64,000 bases of DNA. It comes from Rhodocyclales bacterium (GTDB lineage Bacteria; Pseudomonadota; Gammaproteobacteria; Burkholderiales; Rhodocyclaceae). The DNA is taken from positions 1 to 64,000 of the forward strand of contig JAPLQY010000020.1 in NCBI GenBank assembly GCA_026399475.1, in the 5' to 3' direction. Positions 42,220 to 53,724 of this stretch are shown here, one piece after another. Position numbers and translations under genes: made by a program. The first letter of the stretch is position 1. The number at the start of each line of letters is the position of its first letter. The notes beneath the pieces were generated by a model. It did no database searches and was not told the origin of the DNA. It saw only the letters and a list, made by a program, of their open reading frames with translations.

Positions 42220-43271
42220 TTCGCCACCTCCTGGCAAATTTTGGCCACGGCGGCCGTGGCCTCCGGCCGCGCCAGGGCGTGCGCCTTTTCGGCCATCTGT
42301 GTGAGTTGCTGACGCGACAGATTCCTGATCTCGGCCAGGCGCACCGGGGTCAGTTGATCCTGAGGCAGCAGAATCGCGGCACCGGCAGTGCTGAGAAAAC
42401 GCGCGTTCGAAGTCTGATGATCATCCACCGCGTGCGGGAAAGGCACCAGCAAACTGGCGACGCCGGCCGCTGCCAGTTCCGCCACGGTCAGTGCGCCGGC
42501 ACGACAGATCACCAGGTCGGCCCAGGCATACGCCCCGGCCATGTCACTGATGAAGGCCACGCAATCGGCCTGGACCCCCGCCGACAGGTAAAGGCTGTTC
42601 AGCAGAGGCAGATGCTTTTCGCCCGCCTGATGAACTACCGCCGGTCGCTCGCTTTCCGGAATCAGGGCCAGCGCTTGCGGCAGGGCCTCGTTCAAGGCCT
42701 GTGCGCCCAGACTGCCGCCCACCACCAGCACGCGCAACGGACCGCTGTGCTGCGCATAACGAACTGCCGGCGCTGCCAGGGCAGTGATTTCCGGTCGCAC
42801 CGGATTACCCACCCAGACGCCCTGCTTCAGCACGCCAGGAAAGCCGGTAAGAATCCGGTCGGCGACCGCAGCCAGCACCCTGTTGGCAAGACCAGCCACT
42901 GAATTCTGTTCATGCAGCACCAGCGGGATGCCCCTGAGAGAGGCCATCATGCCGCCCGGAAAGCTGACATAGCCGCCCATGCCAAGCACCGCATCAGGCC
43001 GGATGCGCTTTAGCTGCGACCACGCCTGGGTGAAGCCCCGCAGCAGATTGAAGGGCAACAGCAGTTTGCGCAGCAGGCCCTTGCCGCGCAGTGCGGAGAA
43101 ATGCACCCAGGCCATCTCGTAGCCGCGCCCGGCGGTCAGTTTCGCTTCCATGCCGTCGGGATTCCCCATCCACGCAATCCGCCAGCCCCGCTCGCGTAAA
43201 TGCTCGGCCACTGCCAGCCCCGGCATGATGTGCCCACCCGTGCCGCCGGCCATAATCAGCAGGGTTTTCAT
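42216..43271 (-). CDS. murG: UDP-GlcNAc transferase MurG
   Basis: [46 protein letters not shown]. Confidence 0.96.
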   Translation of the reverse strand: MKTLLIMAGGTGGHIMPGLAVAEHLRERGWRIAWMGNPDGMEAKLTAGRGYEMAWVHFSALRGKGLLRKLLLPFNLLRGFTQAWSQLKRIRPDAVLGMGGYVSFPGGMMASLRGIPLVLHEQNSVAGLANRVLAAVADRILTGFPGVLKQGVWVGNPVRPEITALAAPAVRYAQHSGPLRVLVVGGSLGAQALNEALPQALALIPESERPAVVHQAGEKHLPLLNSLYLSAGVQADCVAFISDMAGAYAWADLVICRAGALTVAELAAAGVASLLVPFPHAVDDHQTSNARFLSTAGAAILLPQDQLTPVRLAEIRNLSRQQLTQMAEKAHALARPEATAAVAKICQEVAK

Positions 43272-43285
43272 GGGGAAAGACTTTC

Positions 43286-43393
43286 ACCGCGGAGGCGCGG
43301 AGGCGCAGAGGAAGCGCAGAGGAAAGCAACATCTCTTCCTCGCTCTTGATTTTCTCTGCGCCGTCTTTCTCTGCGCCTCTGCGCCTCTGCGGT
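43286..43393. repeat. Long-armed inverted repeat of the CTCTGCGCCTCTGCGG type
   Basis: Arms 43286-43314 and 43365-43393 are complementary at 26 of 29 positions. Confidence 0.8.
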
Positions 43394-43404
43394 AGGTTTT
43401 TGCT

Positions 43405-44568
43405 TCATACCTGCTGCCCCCGCATGAGCTGCCGGTTCTCCCAATCCACTCTCAGCAAAATGCCGAGCGCAAGACAATTCGCCACAATGCCGGAACCGCC
43501 GAAACTCATCAGCGGCAGCGTCAGGCCCTTGGTCGGCAGCAAGCCCATGTTCACGCCCATGTTGATGAAGCCCTGGACGCCGAGCCAGATACCAATGCCT
43601 TGCGCGACCAGACCGGCATGAACACGGTTGAGCACCAGCGCCTGGCGGCCGATGGCAAAAGAGCGCTGCACCAGCAGGGCGAACAGCCCGACCACGAAGC
43701 AGACGCCGACAAACCCAAGCTCCTCGGCGATCACCGCCAGCAGAAAATCGGTGTGCGCCTCGGGCAAATAGAAGAGCTTCTCGACACTGGCCCCAAGGCC
43801 TACGCCGAACCATTCGCCGCGGCCGAAGGCGATCAGCGCATGAGAGAGCTGGTAGCCCTTGCCGAAGGCGTCCTGCCAGGGGTCCATGAAGCCGAAGATG
43901 CGCTCGCGACGATAGGGCGAAACCCAGATCATGATGACGAAGCTGACCGCCAGAACCACGACCAGGACTCCGAACACCCGCGCGTTGATGCCGCCGAGAA
44001 ACAGGATGCCGGTGGCAATGCAAAGAATCACTACCAGCGCACCGAAGTCCGGCTCCTTCAGCAACAGGAATCCCACCAGCACCATGACCAGCGCCATCGG
44101 CCCAAAGCCGCGCACGAAACTGCCCATGTCATCGAGCTTGCGCGTGGTGTAGTCGGCGGCATAGATCACGACAAACAACTTCATCAATTCGGAAGGCTGC
44201 AGATTGATCGGACCGAGGCCGATCCAGCGCTGGGCGCCGTTCACGGAGCGGCCGACATGGGGAATCAGCACCAGCAGCAGCAGAACGACTCCAGTCAGAA
44301 ACAGCCAGGGTGCCGCCTGCTGCCACAGACGCAGCGGAATCTGGAATGCCATCACGCCCGCCACCAGCCCCACAGTCAAAAAAATGGCGTGACGAAAAAG
44401 AAAATACGCCGACTGGTTGCCCGTGAAGCGGCTGCCCTCGGCCATCGCGATCGAGGACGAATACACCATTACCAACCCCAGCAGGAGCAAGCCGACGGCG
44501 GGCCACAGCAGGAGGCCGTCGAGTTCGGCCGGTGCCTGATGCGCTGGGGCCGCGTAGGCGCGACTCAT
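43405..44568 (-). CDS. ftsW: SEDS-family peptidoglycan polymerase FtsW
   Basis: Ten-TM SEDS protein; [38 protein letters not shown]. Confidence 0.96.
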   Translation of the reverse strand: MSRAYAAPAHQAPAELDGLLLWPAVGLLLLGLVMVYSSSIAMAEGSRFTGNQSAYFLFRHAIFLTVGLVAGVMAFQIPLRLWQQAAPWLFLTGVVLLLLVLIPHVGRSVNGAQRWIGLGPINLQPSELMKLFVVIYAADYTTRKLDDMGSFVRGFGPMALVMVLVGFLLLKEPDFGALVVILCIATGILFLGGINARVFGVLVVVLAVSFVIMIWVSPYRRERIFGFMDPWQDAFGKGYQLSHALIAFGRGEWFGVGLGASVEKLFYLPEAHTDFLLAVIAEELGFVGVCFVVGLFALLVQRSFAIGRQALVLNRVHAGLVAQGIGIWLGVQGFINMGVNMGLLPTKGLTLPLMSFGGSGIVANCLALGILLRVDWENRQLMRGQQV

Positions 44569-46091
44569 GATTGGCCTTCCCCCCCTTCCCCTTCCCGCGG
44601 AAGGAGGCGATCCTGGTTCATTCCGCCGCGGGCGGCGGAATTCCGTGTGTTTGGCTGCGCCTGCCTTGGGGCGGCCCGGCGGAAGGCGCCCTCCAGAGCG
44701 CGCACCGCAGTGATGAAGACCTGCGCCCGATGCTCGTAATTGCGGAACATGTCGAAGCTGGCACAGGCCGGTGACAGCAGCACGGCATCACCTGGTTGCG
44801 CCAGCGCATGCGCGCGGCGCACGGCCTCCTCCATGTCGCCGGCACTTTCGACTGCGACACCGGCAGCACCGATCTCCTTCTCGATCAGCGGCCCGTCGCG
44901 GCCGATCAGTACCGCAGCGCGAACATGGCGTGCCACGGCTATTCCGAGCGGCGAAAAATCCTGCCCTTTGCCGTCGCCACCTGCGATGAGGACGATCTTG
45001 CGATTGTTCTGGCCGCCGAGGCCCTCCAGCGCCGCCACCGTGGCGCCGACATTGGTGCCCTTGGAATCGTCGTACCAGATCACGCCATCCAGATCCGCAA
45101 TTTTCTCGACCCGATGCGGCAAGCCGCGGAAACTGCGCAGGGCCGGCAGCAAGGAATTTGCATCGAATCCCAGACTGGCGCAAAGCGCCAGAGCGGCCAT
45201 CGCGTTGGCGGCGTTATGCAAGCCCGCCAGCGGCAGCTCGGAGACCGGCAGCAGAAAGCGTTCGCCCTGCACTATCCACGCCTCGCCCCGATTCACGCGC
45301 AGGCCGAAGTCCTCGCCGGCTGCGGGGGCGTCGAGTCCAAAACTGATGATGTGGCGGTCAGCCAGCGCCATCCGCCGTACGCGCGGATCAGCACGATTCA
45401 GTACCTGGATCCCGGGCGCGCCTCCGGCGCTTTTAAAAATTCGGGCCTTGGCCGATGCGTACTCGTCGAGATTGATGTAGCGATCGAGATGATCGTCAGA
45501 AATATTGAGCACCGTCGCCGCGGCAGGATTGAGCGTTTCGGTGGTCTCCAGCTGAAAACTGGAAAGCTCCAGCACCCAGATCTGCGGCAGCGCATCGGCA
45601 TCCTGCGCATCCATCAGGGCCGTCAGGGCCGCCGGGGAAATATTTCCCGCAACGCCGACGGTCTTGCCTGTGGCACGCAGCAAATGTCCGGTTAGCGCGG
45701 TGGTAGTGGTCTTGCCGTTGGTGCCGGTGATGGCCAGCACCGGGACTATCGAGTTCAGGCTGCGCAGCGCCTGGGCGAACAATTCGATTTCGCCAAACAC
45801 GGGAATTCCGGCGGCGCGCGCGTGAATTACCACCATCAATCCGCCCGAGAGTCCCGGTGAAAGGACGAGCAGATCGATGCCCTCGAGCAGCGCCTTGTCG
45901 AACTCGCCGGCAACAAAGTCGGCGCCGGCCGAATTGTCCAACAAGTGGCGACGCAACTCGCCCAGGTACGGCGGTGCCGCACGCGTATCTGCCACACGCA
46001 CCCGCGCACCCTGTCGCGCGCACCAGCGCGCGGAAGCGAGGCCGGATTCGCCGAGGCCGAGCACGAGAACGTGTTTGTGCTGCAGCTTCAT
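44565..46091 (-). CDS. murD: UDP-N-acetylmuramoylalanine--D-glutamate ligase with repeat-derived C-terminal extension
   Basis: [44 protein letters not shown] at 46091 gives overlap with mraY. Confidence 0.95.
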   Translation of the reverse strand: MKLQHKHVLVLGLGESGLASARWCARQGARVRVADTRAAPPYLGELRRHLLDNSAGADFVAGEFDKALLEGIDLLVLSPGLSGGLMVVIHARAAGIPVFGEIELFAQALRSLNSIVPVLAITGTNGKTTTTALTGHLLRATGKTVGVAGNISPAALTALMDAQDADALPQIWVLELSSFQLETTETLNPAAATVLNISDDHLDRYINLDEYASAKARIFKSAGGAPGIQVLNRADPRVRRMALADRHIISFGLDAPAAGEDFGLRVNRGEAWIVQGERFLLPVSELPLAGLHNAANAMAALALCASLGFDANSLLPALRSFRGLPHRVEKIADLDGVIWYDDSKGTNVGATVAALEGLGGQNNRKIVLIAGGDGKGQDFSPLGIAVARHVRAAVLIGRDGPLIEKEIGAAGVAVESAGDMEEAVRRAHALAQPGDAVLLSPACASFDMFRNYEHRAQVFITAVRALEGAFRRAAPRQAQPNTRNSAARGGMNQDRLLPREGEGGEGQS

Positions 46092-47257
46092 CTTATCTTC
46101 AAGGTCGACAGTCCAAACAGCACCAGCAGGATGGTGATGATCCAGAAGCGCACCACCACCTGCGTCTCCTTCCATCCGGTTTGTTCGAAGTGATGATGCA
46201 GCGGCGCCATGAGCAGGATCCGTCGCCCTTCGCCGTAGCGCCTCCTGGTGTACTTGAAGTAGCCGACTTGCAACATTACAGACAGGGTCTCTGCGACGAA
46301 GACGCCGCCCATGATGAACAGCACGATCTCCTGGCGCGCGACCACCGCCACCGCACCCAGCGCCGCGCCCAGGGCCAGCGCACCGACGTCGCCCATGAAC
46401 ACCTCGGCCGGGTAGGCGTTGAACCACAGGAAGCCCAGACCGGCGCCAGCCAGCGCACCACAGAACACCGTCAGTTCGCCGGCGCCGGGAATGTAGGGCA
46501 TCAGCAGGTACTTCGAGAACACGGAGTTGCCGGCGACATAGGTGAAGATGCCCAGCGCCGCGCCGACCAGCACCGTCGGCATGATGGCGAGCCCATCGAG
46601 GCCATCGGTCAGATTCACCGCATTGCTGGTGCCGACAATCACCAGGTAGGTCAGCAGGATGAAGCCGAACATGCCCAGCGGATAGGTCACGCTCTTGAAG
46701 AATGGCACGATCAGGGCTGTCTGCTGCGGCAGCTCCAGCGTGAAGCCGCTCGATACCCACTGAAAGAACAGCTGGACGACCTTTTCATTATTGGGCGCCG
46801 AAATAGAAAATGCAATATAGATTGCGGCGATCAGGCCTATCACCGACTGCCAGAAGAACTTTGCCCGCGCCGACAAGCCATCCGGGTTGCGATAGACCAC
46901 CTTGCGCCAGTCATCCACCCAGCCCACCGCGCCGAAGCCGAAGGTGACAATCAGGACAATCCAGATGAAGCGATTGGAAAGATCAGCCCACAGCAGCGTG
47001 GACACGCCGAGCGAAATGAGGATCAGCGCGCCGCCCATGGTCGGCGTGCCGGCCTTGATCAGATGCGTCTGCGGCCCGTCGCTACGCACCGACTGGCCGA
47101 TTTTCTTTGCCGCCAGCCAGCGTATCACCGCCGGACCGAAGACGAAGGAAATGGTCAGCGCCGTCATGGTCGCCAGTACCGCGCGCAAAGTGATATAGCC
47201 GAAGACATTGAAGCCCCGCAGATCCTTTGCCAGCCATTGGGCAAGTTCAAGCAGCAT
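46088..47257 (-). CDS. mraY: Phospho-N-acetylmuramoyl-pentapeptide transferase
   Basis: [35 protein letters not shown]. Confidence 0.97.
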   Translation of the reverse strand: MLLELAQWLAKDLRGFNVFGYITLRAVLATMTALTISFVFGPAVIRWLAAKKIGQSVRSDGPQTHLIKAGTPTMGGALILISLGVSTLLWADLSNRFIWIVLIVTFGFGAVGWVDDWRKVVYRNPDGLSARAKFFWQSVIGLIAAIYIAFSISAPNNEKVVQLFFQWVSSGFTLELPQQTALIVPFFKSVTYPLGMFGFILLTYLVIVGTSNAVNLTDGLDGLAIMPTVLVGAALGIFTYVAGNSVFSKYLLMPYIPGAGELTVFCGALAGAGLGFLWFNAYPAEVFMGDVGALALGAALGAVAVVARQEIVLFIMGGVFVAETLSVMLQVGYFKYTRRRYGEGRRILLMAPLHHHFEQTGWKETQVVVRFWIITILLVLFGLSTLKIR

Positions 47258-48626
47258 TCGAAATTCCTTCCTCAACGATCGCCTCGACAACGCGCTCCAT
47301 GCGCATGAAACGAGATCCCTTGACCAGTACCGTGGCCTGCGGCTCGAGCTCGGTCAGCAGCGTCCTGACCAGATCGTCAAGCCGCAGAAAGTGCTGACCA
47401 CCTTCGCCGAAGTTGGCCGCGGCAGCCGCAGACAACTCGCCTAGGCACAACAGTCGGTCAATGCCGTGGCTCTTGGCATAGCCGCCGATCTCGTCGTGAA
47501 ACTGGCCGGCAGCGACGCCGGCCTCACCCATGTCGCCCATGACGAAAATTCGCTTGCCGGGCACCGACGCCAGTACATCAATGGCAGCGCGCATGGAATC
47601 CGGGTTGGCGTTGTAGCTGTCGTCCACGACCAATGTGCCCGCAACTCCGGCACGCCGCTGCAAACGCCCCTTGACCCCTGCAAAGTTCTCCAACCCCTGC
47701 CTGACTGCTTCGGGTGACGCTCCTGCCGCCAGGGTCGCCGCGACAGCGGCGCAGGCGTTGCGGGCGTTGTGGCTGCCAGGCACCATGAGCGTCACGTCGA
47801 TCTCGCCCCAAGGCGTTGCGAGGTGCAGCTCACCGCCCAGACCATGACTGGTGAATTGGCCGCGTATGTCAGCCGGCTGATCGAGCCCAAAACTCACCTG
47901 CCGGCGATCTCTCGAAAGTTCACGCCAGACGCCGACCTGCGTATCGTCGGCGTTGAACACGGCGACACCGCTTGCGGACAGCCCTGCGAATATTTCGCCC
48001 TTGGCCAGCGCGACGTCCTGCACCGAGCCGAGGCCCTCCAGATGCGCACGCTGGGCGTTGTTCACCAGTGCCACGGAAGGCTGGGCAAGGCGAGTCAGAT
48101 AGTCGATTTCTCCTGCATGATTCATCCCCATTTCGATCACGGCCGCGCGGTGTGACTCGCGCAACCTGAGCAGGGTCAACGGCAGGCCGATGTCGTTGTT
48201 GAGATTGCCGACCGTCGCCAATACCGAATCGGCCGCATTTCCATACTGCGCTCGCAAAATCGCTGCGCACATTTCCTTGACCGTGGTCTTGCCGTTGCTG
48301 CCGGTGATGCCCAAGAGTGGAATCGCAAAGCGGCCACGCCAATGCGCGGCCAGCGCACCGAGCGCCAGGCGCGTGTCGGCGACACCGATCAGCGGCAGAC
48401 CGGGATGGGCGGCAGCGAATTCCTGGTTCACCACCGCGCCGGCCGCACCCCGCCCCAGGACTTCGCCGACATAGGCGTGACCATCGAAGTTGTCGCCTTT
48501 CAAGGCGACGAACAAGTCGCCGGCGGCAATGCTGCGTGAATCGGTGGAGACCGCACTGAAGTCCGCATCGACGCCTTGCGCCCGGGCGGCGATGGCGTGG
48601 GCGGCCTCATGCAGGGTGATCATCAT
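47247..48626 (-). CDS. murF: UDP-MurNAc-tripeptide--D-alanyl-D-alanine ligase
   Basis: [28 protein letters not shown]. Confidence 0.96.
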   Translation of the reverse strand: MMITLHEAAHAIAARAQGVDADFSAVSTDSRSIAAGDLFVALKGDNFDGHAYVGEVLGRGAAGAVVNQEFAAAHPGLPLIGVADTRLALGALAAHWRGRFAIPLLGITGSNGKTTVKEMCAAILRAQYGNAADSVLATVGNLNNDIGLPLTLLRLRESHRAAVIEMGMNHAGEIDYLTRLAQPSVALVNNAQRAHLEGLGSVQDVALAKGEIFAGLSASGVAVFNADDTQVGVWRELSRDRRQVSFGLDQPADIRGQFTSHGLGGELHLATPWGEIDVTLMVPGSHNARNACAAVAATLAAGASPEAVRQGLENFAGVKGRLQRRAGVAGTLVVDDSYNANPDSMRAAIDVLASVPGKRIFVMGDMGEAGVAAGQFHDEIGGYAKSHGIDRLLCLGELSAAAAANFGEGGQHFLRLDDLVRTLLTELEPQATVLVKGSRFMRMERVVEAIVEEGISNAA

Positions 48627-50104
48627 CGCCGCCGTCCCGTCAGCGCCGACTTTGCGGCATCGATGTCGGAGAACGGATGGCGCACGCCGGCAATTTCCTG
48701 ATAGGGCTCGTGACCCTTGCCGGCGAGCAGGATCACGTCGCGCTTGTCCGCGTCAGCCACCGCGACGGCGATGGCGCGGCCGCGATCGAGATCGACGGCC
48801 GGCGCGCGCTGCAGGCCGGCGAGTATGTCGTCGATGATGGCTTGCGGGTCTTCCTTGCGCGGATTGTCGCTGGTGACGACCACGCTGTCGGCCAGGCGCT
48901 CGGCGATAGCACCCATCTGCGGCCGCTTGCCGGGGTCGCGCTCGCCGCCGCAGCCGAACACGCAGGTCAGCTGGCCGCCGCGCGCCGCCGCCGTTTCGCG
49001 CAGAACGCCGAGTGCCTTTTCCAAGGCGTCCGGCGTATGGGCGTAGTCCACCACGATCAGCGGTTCATTCACACCGCCGACCGCCTGCATGCGTCCCGGC
49101 GGCGGCTGGATCCTGCGCAAGGCGGCCGCAATGTGCTCAACGCGCTCATTACGCGTCAGCAGTGCGCCGATTACGGCAAGCAGATTGGAAACGTTGAAGC
49201 GGCCCACGACAGGCGCGGCAAATTTCACACCGCGCAGATCGAACTCGATGCCGGCTGCACCCATGTTCAGTTTTTCGGCTCGGAGAATTTCATCCGCAGC
49301 GCTACCGCCGACGTCGGTCAGCGTATAGCCGATAGTGCGTACGTGGCCCTTGAGTTTTTCGGCCAGCTCCACCCCGACCGGGTCGTCGAGGTTGAGCACG
49401 GCCGCGGCAAGACCGGGTATCAGGAACAGCTTCTCCTTGGCCGCGGCATAGGCCTCCATCGTGCCGTGGTATTCGAGGTGGTCGCGGGTCAAGTTGGTGA
49501 ATACGGCCACATCGAAGGCCGCACTATTGACGCGCCCCTGATCGAGCCCTATGGACGACACCTCCATCGCGCAAGCATCGGCGCCTCGAGCGACGAAGCC
49601 GGCGAGCGCCGCATGCAGGGTGATGGCATCCGGCGTGGTGTTCGGGCTTTCGTCCAGTGAATCGAGGAAGCCGTTGCCGAGCGTGCCGATTACCGCGCAC
49701 TGGTGCCGCAGCGCATTCATCGCCTGCGCTATCCACTGCGTCACCGATGTCTTGCCGTTGGTACCGGTCACGCCGGCCAGCCAGAGATGCTCCGAGGGAC
49801 GGCCGTACACCAGGTGCGCGATTTCGCCGGAAAGCGCCGCGAGTCCCTGCACTTCAATAATCGCCGCCTCACCAGCGCCGTCCCCGGGGGTACCGCTATG
49901 CACAACATTTCTTCCCTTTTCCGCAATCACCGCCGCCGCGCCCTTTGCCATCGCCTGCGCGATGAAGTCGCGGCCATCGGCCTGCGCGCCGGGGAAGGCG
50001 ACGAACACGTCACCCGGCTGCACACGGCGCGAGTCGGCGATCAGCCGTTGCGGCTTGATACCCTGGCGCTCAAGTTGATCGAGTATCGACATGGCGGTAT
50101 TCAC
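48623..50104 (-). CDS. murE: UDP-MurNAc-tripeptide synthetase MurE
   Basis: VTGTNGKTSVTQWIA, DYAHTPDALEKAL, GCGGERDPGKRPQM. Confidence 0.96.
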   Translation of the reverse strand: MNTAMSILDQLERQGIKPQRLIADSRRVQPGDVFVAFPGAQADGRDFIAQAMAKGAAAVIAEKGRNVVHSGTPGDGAGEAAIIEVQGLAALSGEIAHLVYGRPSEHLWLAGVTGTNGKTSVTQWIAQAMNALRHQCAVIGTLGNGFLDSLDESPNTTPDAITLHAALAGFVARGADACAMEVSSIGLDQGRVNSAAFDVAVFTNLTRDHLEYHGTMEAYAAAKEKLFLIPGLAAAVLNLDDPVGVELAEKLKGHVRTIGYTLTDVGGSAADEILRAEKLNMGAAGIEFDLRGVKFAAPVVGRFNVSNLLAVIGALLTRNERVEHIAAALRRIQPPPGRMQAVGGVNEPLIVVDYAHTPDALEKALGVLRETAAARGGQLTCVFGCGGERDPGKRPQMGAIAERLADSVVVTSDNPRKEDPQAIIDDILAGLQRAPAVDLDRGRAIAVAVADADKRDVILLAGKGHEPYQEIAGVRHPFSDIDAAKSALTGRRR

Positions 50105-51834
50105 ATCTCTTCCCGAATCGGCTCGACGCTGGTCACCAACAGCGGCTTCAAGGGCGCATCGGGCGCGACACCGAGGGTGCGCAGACTGCCGGCCATGACC
50201 TGGGCAAACACCGGAGCCGCCACGTCGCCACCGTAATACTTGCCGTTCGATGGTTCGTCGATCATCACGGCGACGATCAGCCGCGGGTCGGAAGCCGGAG
50301 CAAAGCCGACGAAGGACGCGACATACTTGTTGGCATAGGCGCCGCCTTCGATCTTGTGCGCGGTACCGGTCTTGCCCGCCACGCGATAACCGGCAATCTG
50401 CGCCTTGGGTGCAGTACCGCCGGGAAGCACCGCCATCTCCAGCATGGCGCGGACCTCGCGCGCCGTCTGCGCAGAGAACACCTGCTTGCCGGTAATCGGC
50501 GGCGTATCCAGGCGCGCCAGCGAAATCGGTACCAGGTCACCATCGCGGGCAAAGGCCTGGTAGGCGCGCGCCAACTGAATCAGCGTCACGGAAATGCCGT
50601 GGCCATAGGCCATGGTGGCCTGCTCGATCGGCTTCCATGACTTGGCCGGACGCAAGCGACCGCCGACCTCGCCCGGGAAGCCGAGCTTCAGAGGTGCGCC
50701 GAAGCCCAGGCTGTCGAACATGGCCCACATGTCTTGCGGCGTCATCGACAAGGCCAGTTTGGCGGCGCCGACATTGGAGGACTTCTGGATCACCTGCGCC
50801 ACGCTCAAGACACCGTGCATGTGGGCGTCGTGAATCGTCGCCGTACCGATGGTCATTTTGCCCGGCGCGGTCTGGATCGGCGTGTCGAAGCGCACCTTGC
50901 CCTTTTCCAGCGCCAGCGCGGCGGTAAAGGGTTTCATCGTCGAACCCGGCTCGAAGCTGTCGGTCAGCGCCCGGTTGCGCAATTGAGCCCCGACCAGCTT
51001 GACGCGATTGTTCGGGTTATAGGTGGGCAGATTTGCCAGGGCCAGTATTTCGCCGCTTCGAGCATCGAGCACGACCACACCGCCTGCCTTGGCACGGTTT
51101 TCCTCCAGCGCCTGCTTGAGATGGCTGTAGGCGAGATACTGCACTTTCGAATCCAGGGCGAGGACGATGTCTTTTCCCTCCAGCGGCGCGTGGATGCTTT
51201 CGACGTCCTCCACCACATTGCCGCGGCGATCCTTGATTACCCGGCGGCTGCCTGCCTTGCCGGATAGCTGGCCATTGAAAGCCAGTTCGATGCCTTCCTG
51301 ACCGGCATCTTCGACTCCGGTAAACCCCAGCATGTGGGCCATCACCTCGCCCGCCGGATAGTAGCGCCGGTATTCGTCCTTCTGGTGAATGCCGGGCAGT
51401 TTCAGCGCCGTTACCCGGTCCGCCAACTCGGGTGGCAACTGTCGTTTGACATAAACGAACTCGCGGTCGGAAGCCAGCTTGCGATTGACCTCACCCACGT
51501 CCATTTCAAGCAAGGCGGCCAGACTGCGCGCCTGCGCGGGCGCCAGTTGGGCATCTTCGGGAATCGCCCAGATCGAGCGTACCGGGGTAGACACCGCCAG
51601 CACATCACCATGGCGGTCGGTAATGCGGCCGCGCGTGGCAGAAATGTCGATCACCCTCTCGAAGCGGGCGCGCCCCTTGTCGCCCAGAAATTCGTTGTTG
51701 AAACCTTGCAGATACAGCGAACGCCCTATCAGCGTGACGAAGGCACCGAGCAATACCACCAGCACCAGACGTTGCCGCCACAGCGGCAGGCGCTCGGACA
51801 GCAGCGGACTTTTGGAGAACTTGATCGACTTCAT
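50101..51834 (-). CDS. ftsI: Penicillin-binding protein 3 / FtsI transpeptidase
   Basis: FEPGSTMKPFT (SxxK), SSN, GKTGTAHK (KTG). Confidence 0.96.
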   Translation of the reverse strand: MKSIKFSKSPLLSERLPLWRQRLVLVVLLGAFVTLIGRSLYLQGFNNEFLGDKGRARFERVIDISATRGRITDRHGDVLAVSTPVRSIWAIPEDAQLAPAQARSLAALLEMDVGEVNRKLASDREFVYVKRQLPPELADRVTALKLPGIHQKDEYRRYYPAGEVMAHMLGFTGVEDAGQEGIELAFNGQLSGKAGSRRVIKDRRGNVVEDVESIHAPLEGKDIVLALDSKVQYLAYSHLKQALEENRAKAGGVVVLDARSGEILALANLPTYNPNNRVKLVGAQLRNRALTDSFEPGSTMKPFTAALALEKGKVRFDTPIQTAPGKMTIGTATIHDAHMHGVLSVAQVIQKSSNVGAAKLALSMTPQDMWAMFDSLGFGAPLKLGFPGEVGGRLRPAKSWKPIEQATMAYGHGISVTLIQLARAYQAFARDGDLVPISLARLDTPPITGKQVFSAQTAREVRAMLEMAVLPGGTAPKAQIAGYRVAGKTGTAHKIEGGAYANKYVASFVGFAPASDPRLIVAVMIDEPSNGKYYGGDVAAPVFAQVMAGSLRTLGVAPDAPLKPLLVTSVEPIREEM

Positions 51835-51841
51835 CGCAGCA

Positions 51842-52123
51842 TCATCTCGCCGGTACCGCATCGACAGAAATGATCTGCCCAGGCGCAGGTGTTTTCATGC
51901 CCAGCTTTTCGCGAGCCGCTTTCTCGACCCGGACATGCGCGGCCAAAGTGCTTTGTTCAAGCTGCAACTGCCCCCATTCGACATCCAGATCGCGCATGCG
52001 CTTCTGCGCGGCCTCCAACTCGGTGAACAGTTTGCGGGCGCGATGATTGGCGCTGACGGTCGACAGCGCGCAGGCCAGGGTGATAAGGATCAGGATGAGA
52101 TTGAGGCGCGCCAATTTAGTCAC
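51842..52123 (-). CDS. ftsL: Cell division protein FtsL (GTG start)
   Basis: Single TM plus coiled-coil [35 protein letters not shown]; between rsmH and ftsI. Confidence 0.93.
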   Translation of the reverse strand: MTKLARLNLILILITLACALSTVSANHRARKLFTELEAAQKRMRDLDVEWGQLQLEQSTLAAHVRVEKAAREKLGMKTPAPGQIISVDAVPAR

Positions 52124-53078
52124 CCCCTTTCCCGGAAAGGGGGCCGGGGGGATTGCTTAACTTCTCTGCCACACGCAGCACCGCGCTGCGGCAGCGCGGG
52201 TTGTCAGCGATTTCGGCAGCCGATGGAAACATTGCCTTGCCCACCAGATTCATCACCGGCTGGGGCAGATCGACCGCACGTACCGGCACGCCCTTGGGCG
52301 GTTGCGGCGGATGTGCCGCATCACGCAGGAAGCGTTTGACGATGCGATCCTCCAGTGAATGGAAACAGATCACGGCGAGGCGCCCACCCGGTGCCAGTCT
52401 TTCAACGGCCCGGGGCAGGGTTAACGACAGCTCCTCAAGCTCCCGATTGACGTGAATCCGTAGAGCCTGAAAGGTACGCGTCGCCGGGTGCTGGCCCGGT
52501 TCACGCGTGCGGACGACTTGCGCCACGAGCGTGGCAAGCTGTCCTGTCCTTGAAATACCGTGCTCGCCCCGAGCAGCAACAAGCGCCTTTGCAATCGCAT
52601 GAGCAAACCGTTCTTCGCCATAGTCTCTGATCACCTTTTCTAGTTCTGATTGCGATGCCCGCGCCAGAAACTCGGCGGCGGTCTCCCCCTGCGTCGTATC
52701 CATGCGCATGTCCAGCGGCGCATCGAAACGAAAACTCATGCCCCGTTCGGGCGTATTCAGTTGCGGCGACGACACGCCGATGTCCAGCAGCATTCCGTCC
52801 ACCTGCGCCACGCCGAGCCTGTCCAGCACCGCGTCGAACTCGCTGAACGCGGCATGCACAAGAGTGAAACGCGGATCGGCAATGGCGGCGCCGGCGGCTA
52901 TCGCGGCCGGATCGCGATCCAGCGCGATCAGGCGGCCCGCTGGCCCCAGCGCTGCGAGAATCGCCCGGCTGTGGCCGCCGCGCCCGAAGGTCGCATCGAC
53001 ATAGATTCCCGCCGGCTGAATCGCCAGCCCCGCGACCGCTTCGGCCAACAGGACGCTGACGTGGGTGTCGACACTCAC
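52116..53078 (-). CDS. rsmH: 16S rRNA m4C1402 methyltransferase RsmH with C-terminal repeat-derived tail
   Basis: [40 protein letters not shown]; ends [19 protein letters not shown]. Confidence 0.96.
   Translation of the reverse strand: MSVDTHVSVLLAEAVAGLAIQPAGIYVDATFGRGGHSRAILAALGPAGRLIALDRDPAAIAAGAAIADPRFTLVHAAFSEFDAVLDRLGVAQVDGMLLDIGVSSPQLNTPERGMSFRFDAPLDMRMDTTQGETAAEFLARASQSELEKVIRDYGEERFAHAIAKALVAARGEHGISRTGQLATLVAQVVRTREPGQHPATRTFQALRIHVNRELEELSLTLPRAVERLAPGGRLAVICFHSLEDRIVKRFLRDAAHPPQPPKGVPVRAVDLPQPVMNLVGKAMFPSAAEIADNPRCRSAVLRVAEKLSNPPGPLSGKGGD
52123..52143. repeat. Hairpin repeat at the rsmH/ftsL junction
   Basis: CCCCCTTTCC-C-GGAAAGGGGG. Confidence 0.6.
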
Positions 53079-53405
53079 AACGCAAGATTTTCCAGGCCCG
53101 GCGGCAGGAGCTTGTCGCCCACTGCAAAGATCGCCTCCTGCTGCGCCTTCCAGCCCTCGGCCGACCAGATTTCAAAATGGCGCCCCTGGCCGATCAGCCA
53201 GATTTCCTTTTCCACTGGGCGCCGCCAGTATTTGGGCGCGAATCGGCTCCCACGCGGGCTGGGGGTAGAGCAGCAGGCAGCGATGCGGATGAGCCGTGAC
53301 GACCAGACGCCCCTCGCCCACCGCCACCAAGGCGTCGCGGTGCCGCGCCGGAACCGCCATCCGGCCCTTGGCATCGAGATTGAGCGCCGTCGCACCTTGA
53401 AACAT
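53075..53405 (-). pseudogene. mraZ: mraZ with internal deletion and frameshift (or assembly error)
   Basis: [29 protein letters not shown]...[14 protein letters not shown] in one frame; [25 protein letters not shown]... to the ATGA overlap with rsmH in another; central ~42 aa missing. Confidence 0.85.
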
Positions 53406-53451
53406 CGGATCTCCCCTGGACGGGAAATCAGCCGCTACGCGACCAATATTT

Positions 53452-53476
53452 CCCACTAACCCCCACAAGATCCCAC
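53452..53476 (-). promoter_or_regulatory. MraZ operator: three GTGGG boxes at 10-bp spacing
   Basis: Minus strand GTGGGATCTTGTGGGGGTTAGTGGG; CCCAC at 53452, 53462, 53472 on the plus strand. Confidence 0.85.
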
Positions 53477-53503
53477 TTTATGACACTTTTTGACCAGGGT
53501 CAA
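53475..53503 (-). promoter_or_regulatory. Putative sigma70 promoter of the dcw cluster
   Basis: TTGACC, 17-bp spacer, TAAAGT, overlapping the GTGGG boxes. Confidence 0.6.
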
Positions 53504-53724
53504 GAAAGAGTCACATTTTTTTCAAGCGCAACAAGGGCTTAGACGCGAAAGCCAACGAATTCCGCGAATAAAATATCAAGCAAAATCAATGTGGATACAA
53601 AGCAAACCGAATGTGCTTTGTGAGGAGTTACGAAGGGGATAGTCGCGGTTCGAGCGGCCAGACCAAAAGTCGGAGCTGACGGGACGGCGACTCACACGAA
53701 GGAGGGCAATCCTCGAAACCGGCC

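Noticed and set aside
43268-44023. 251-aa minus-strand ORF over ftsW
   Set aside because: Out-of-frame ftsW plus translated inverted repeat; not a real gene.
45857-47308. 483-aa His/Gln/Asp-rich plus-strand ORF
   Set aside because: Antisense to murD/mraY; composition reflects reverse complement of membrane-protein codons.
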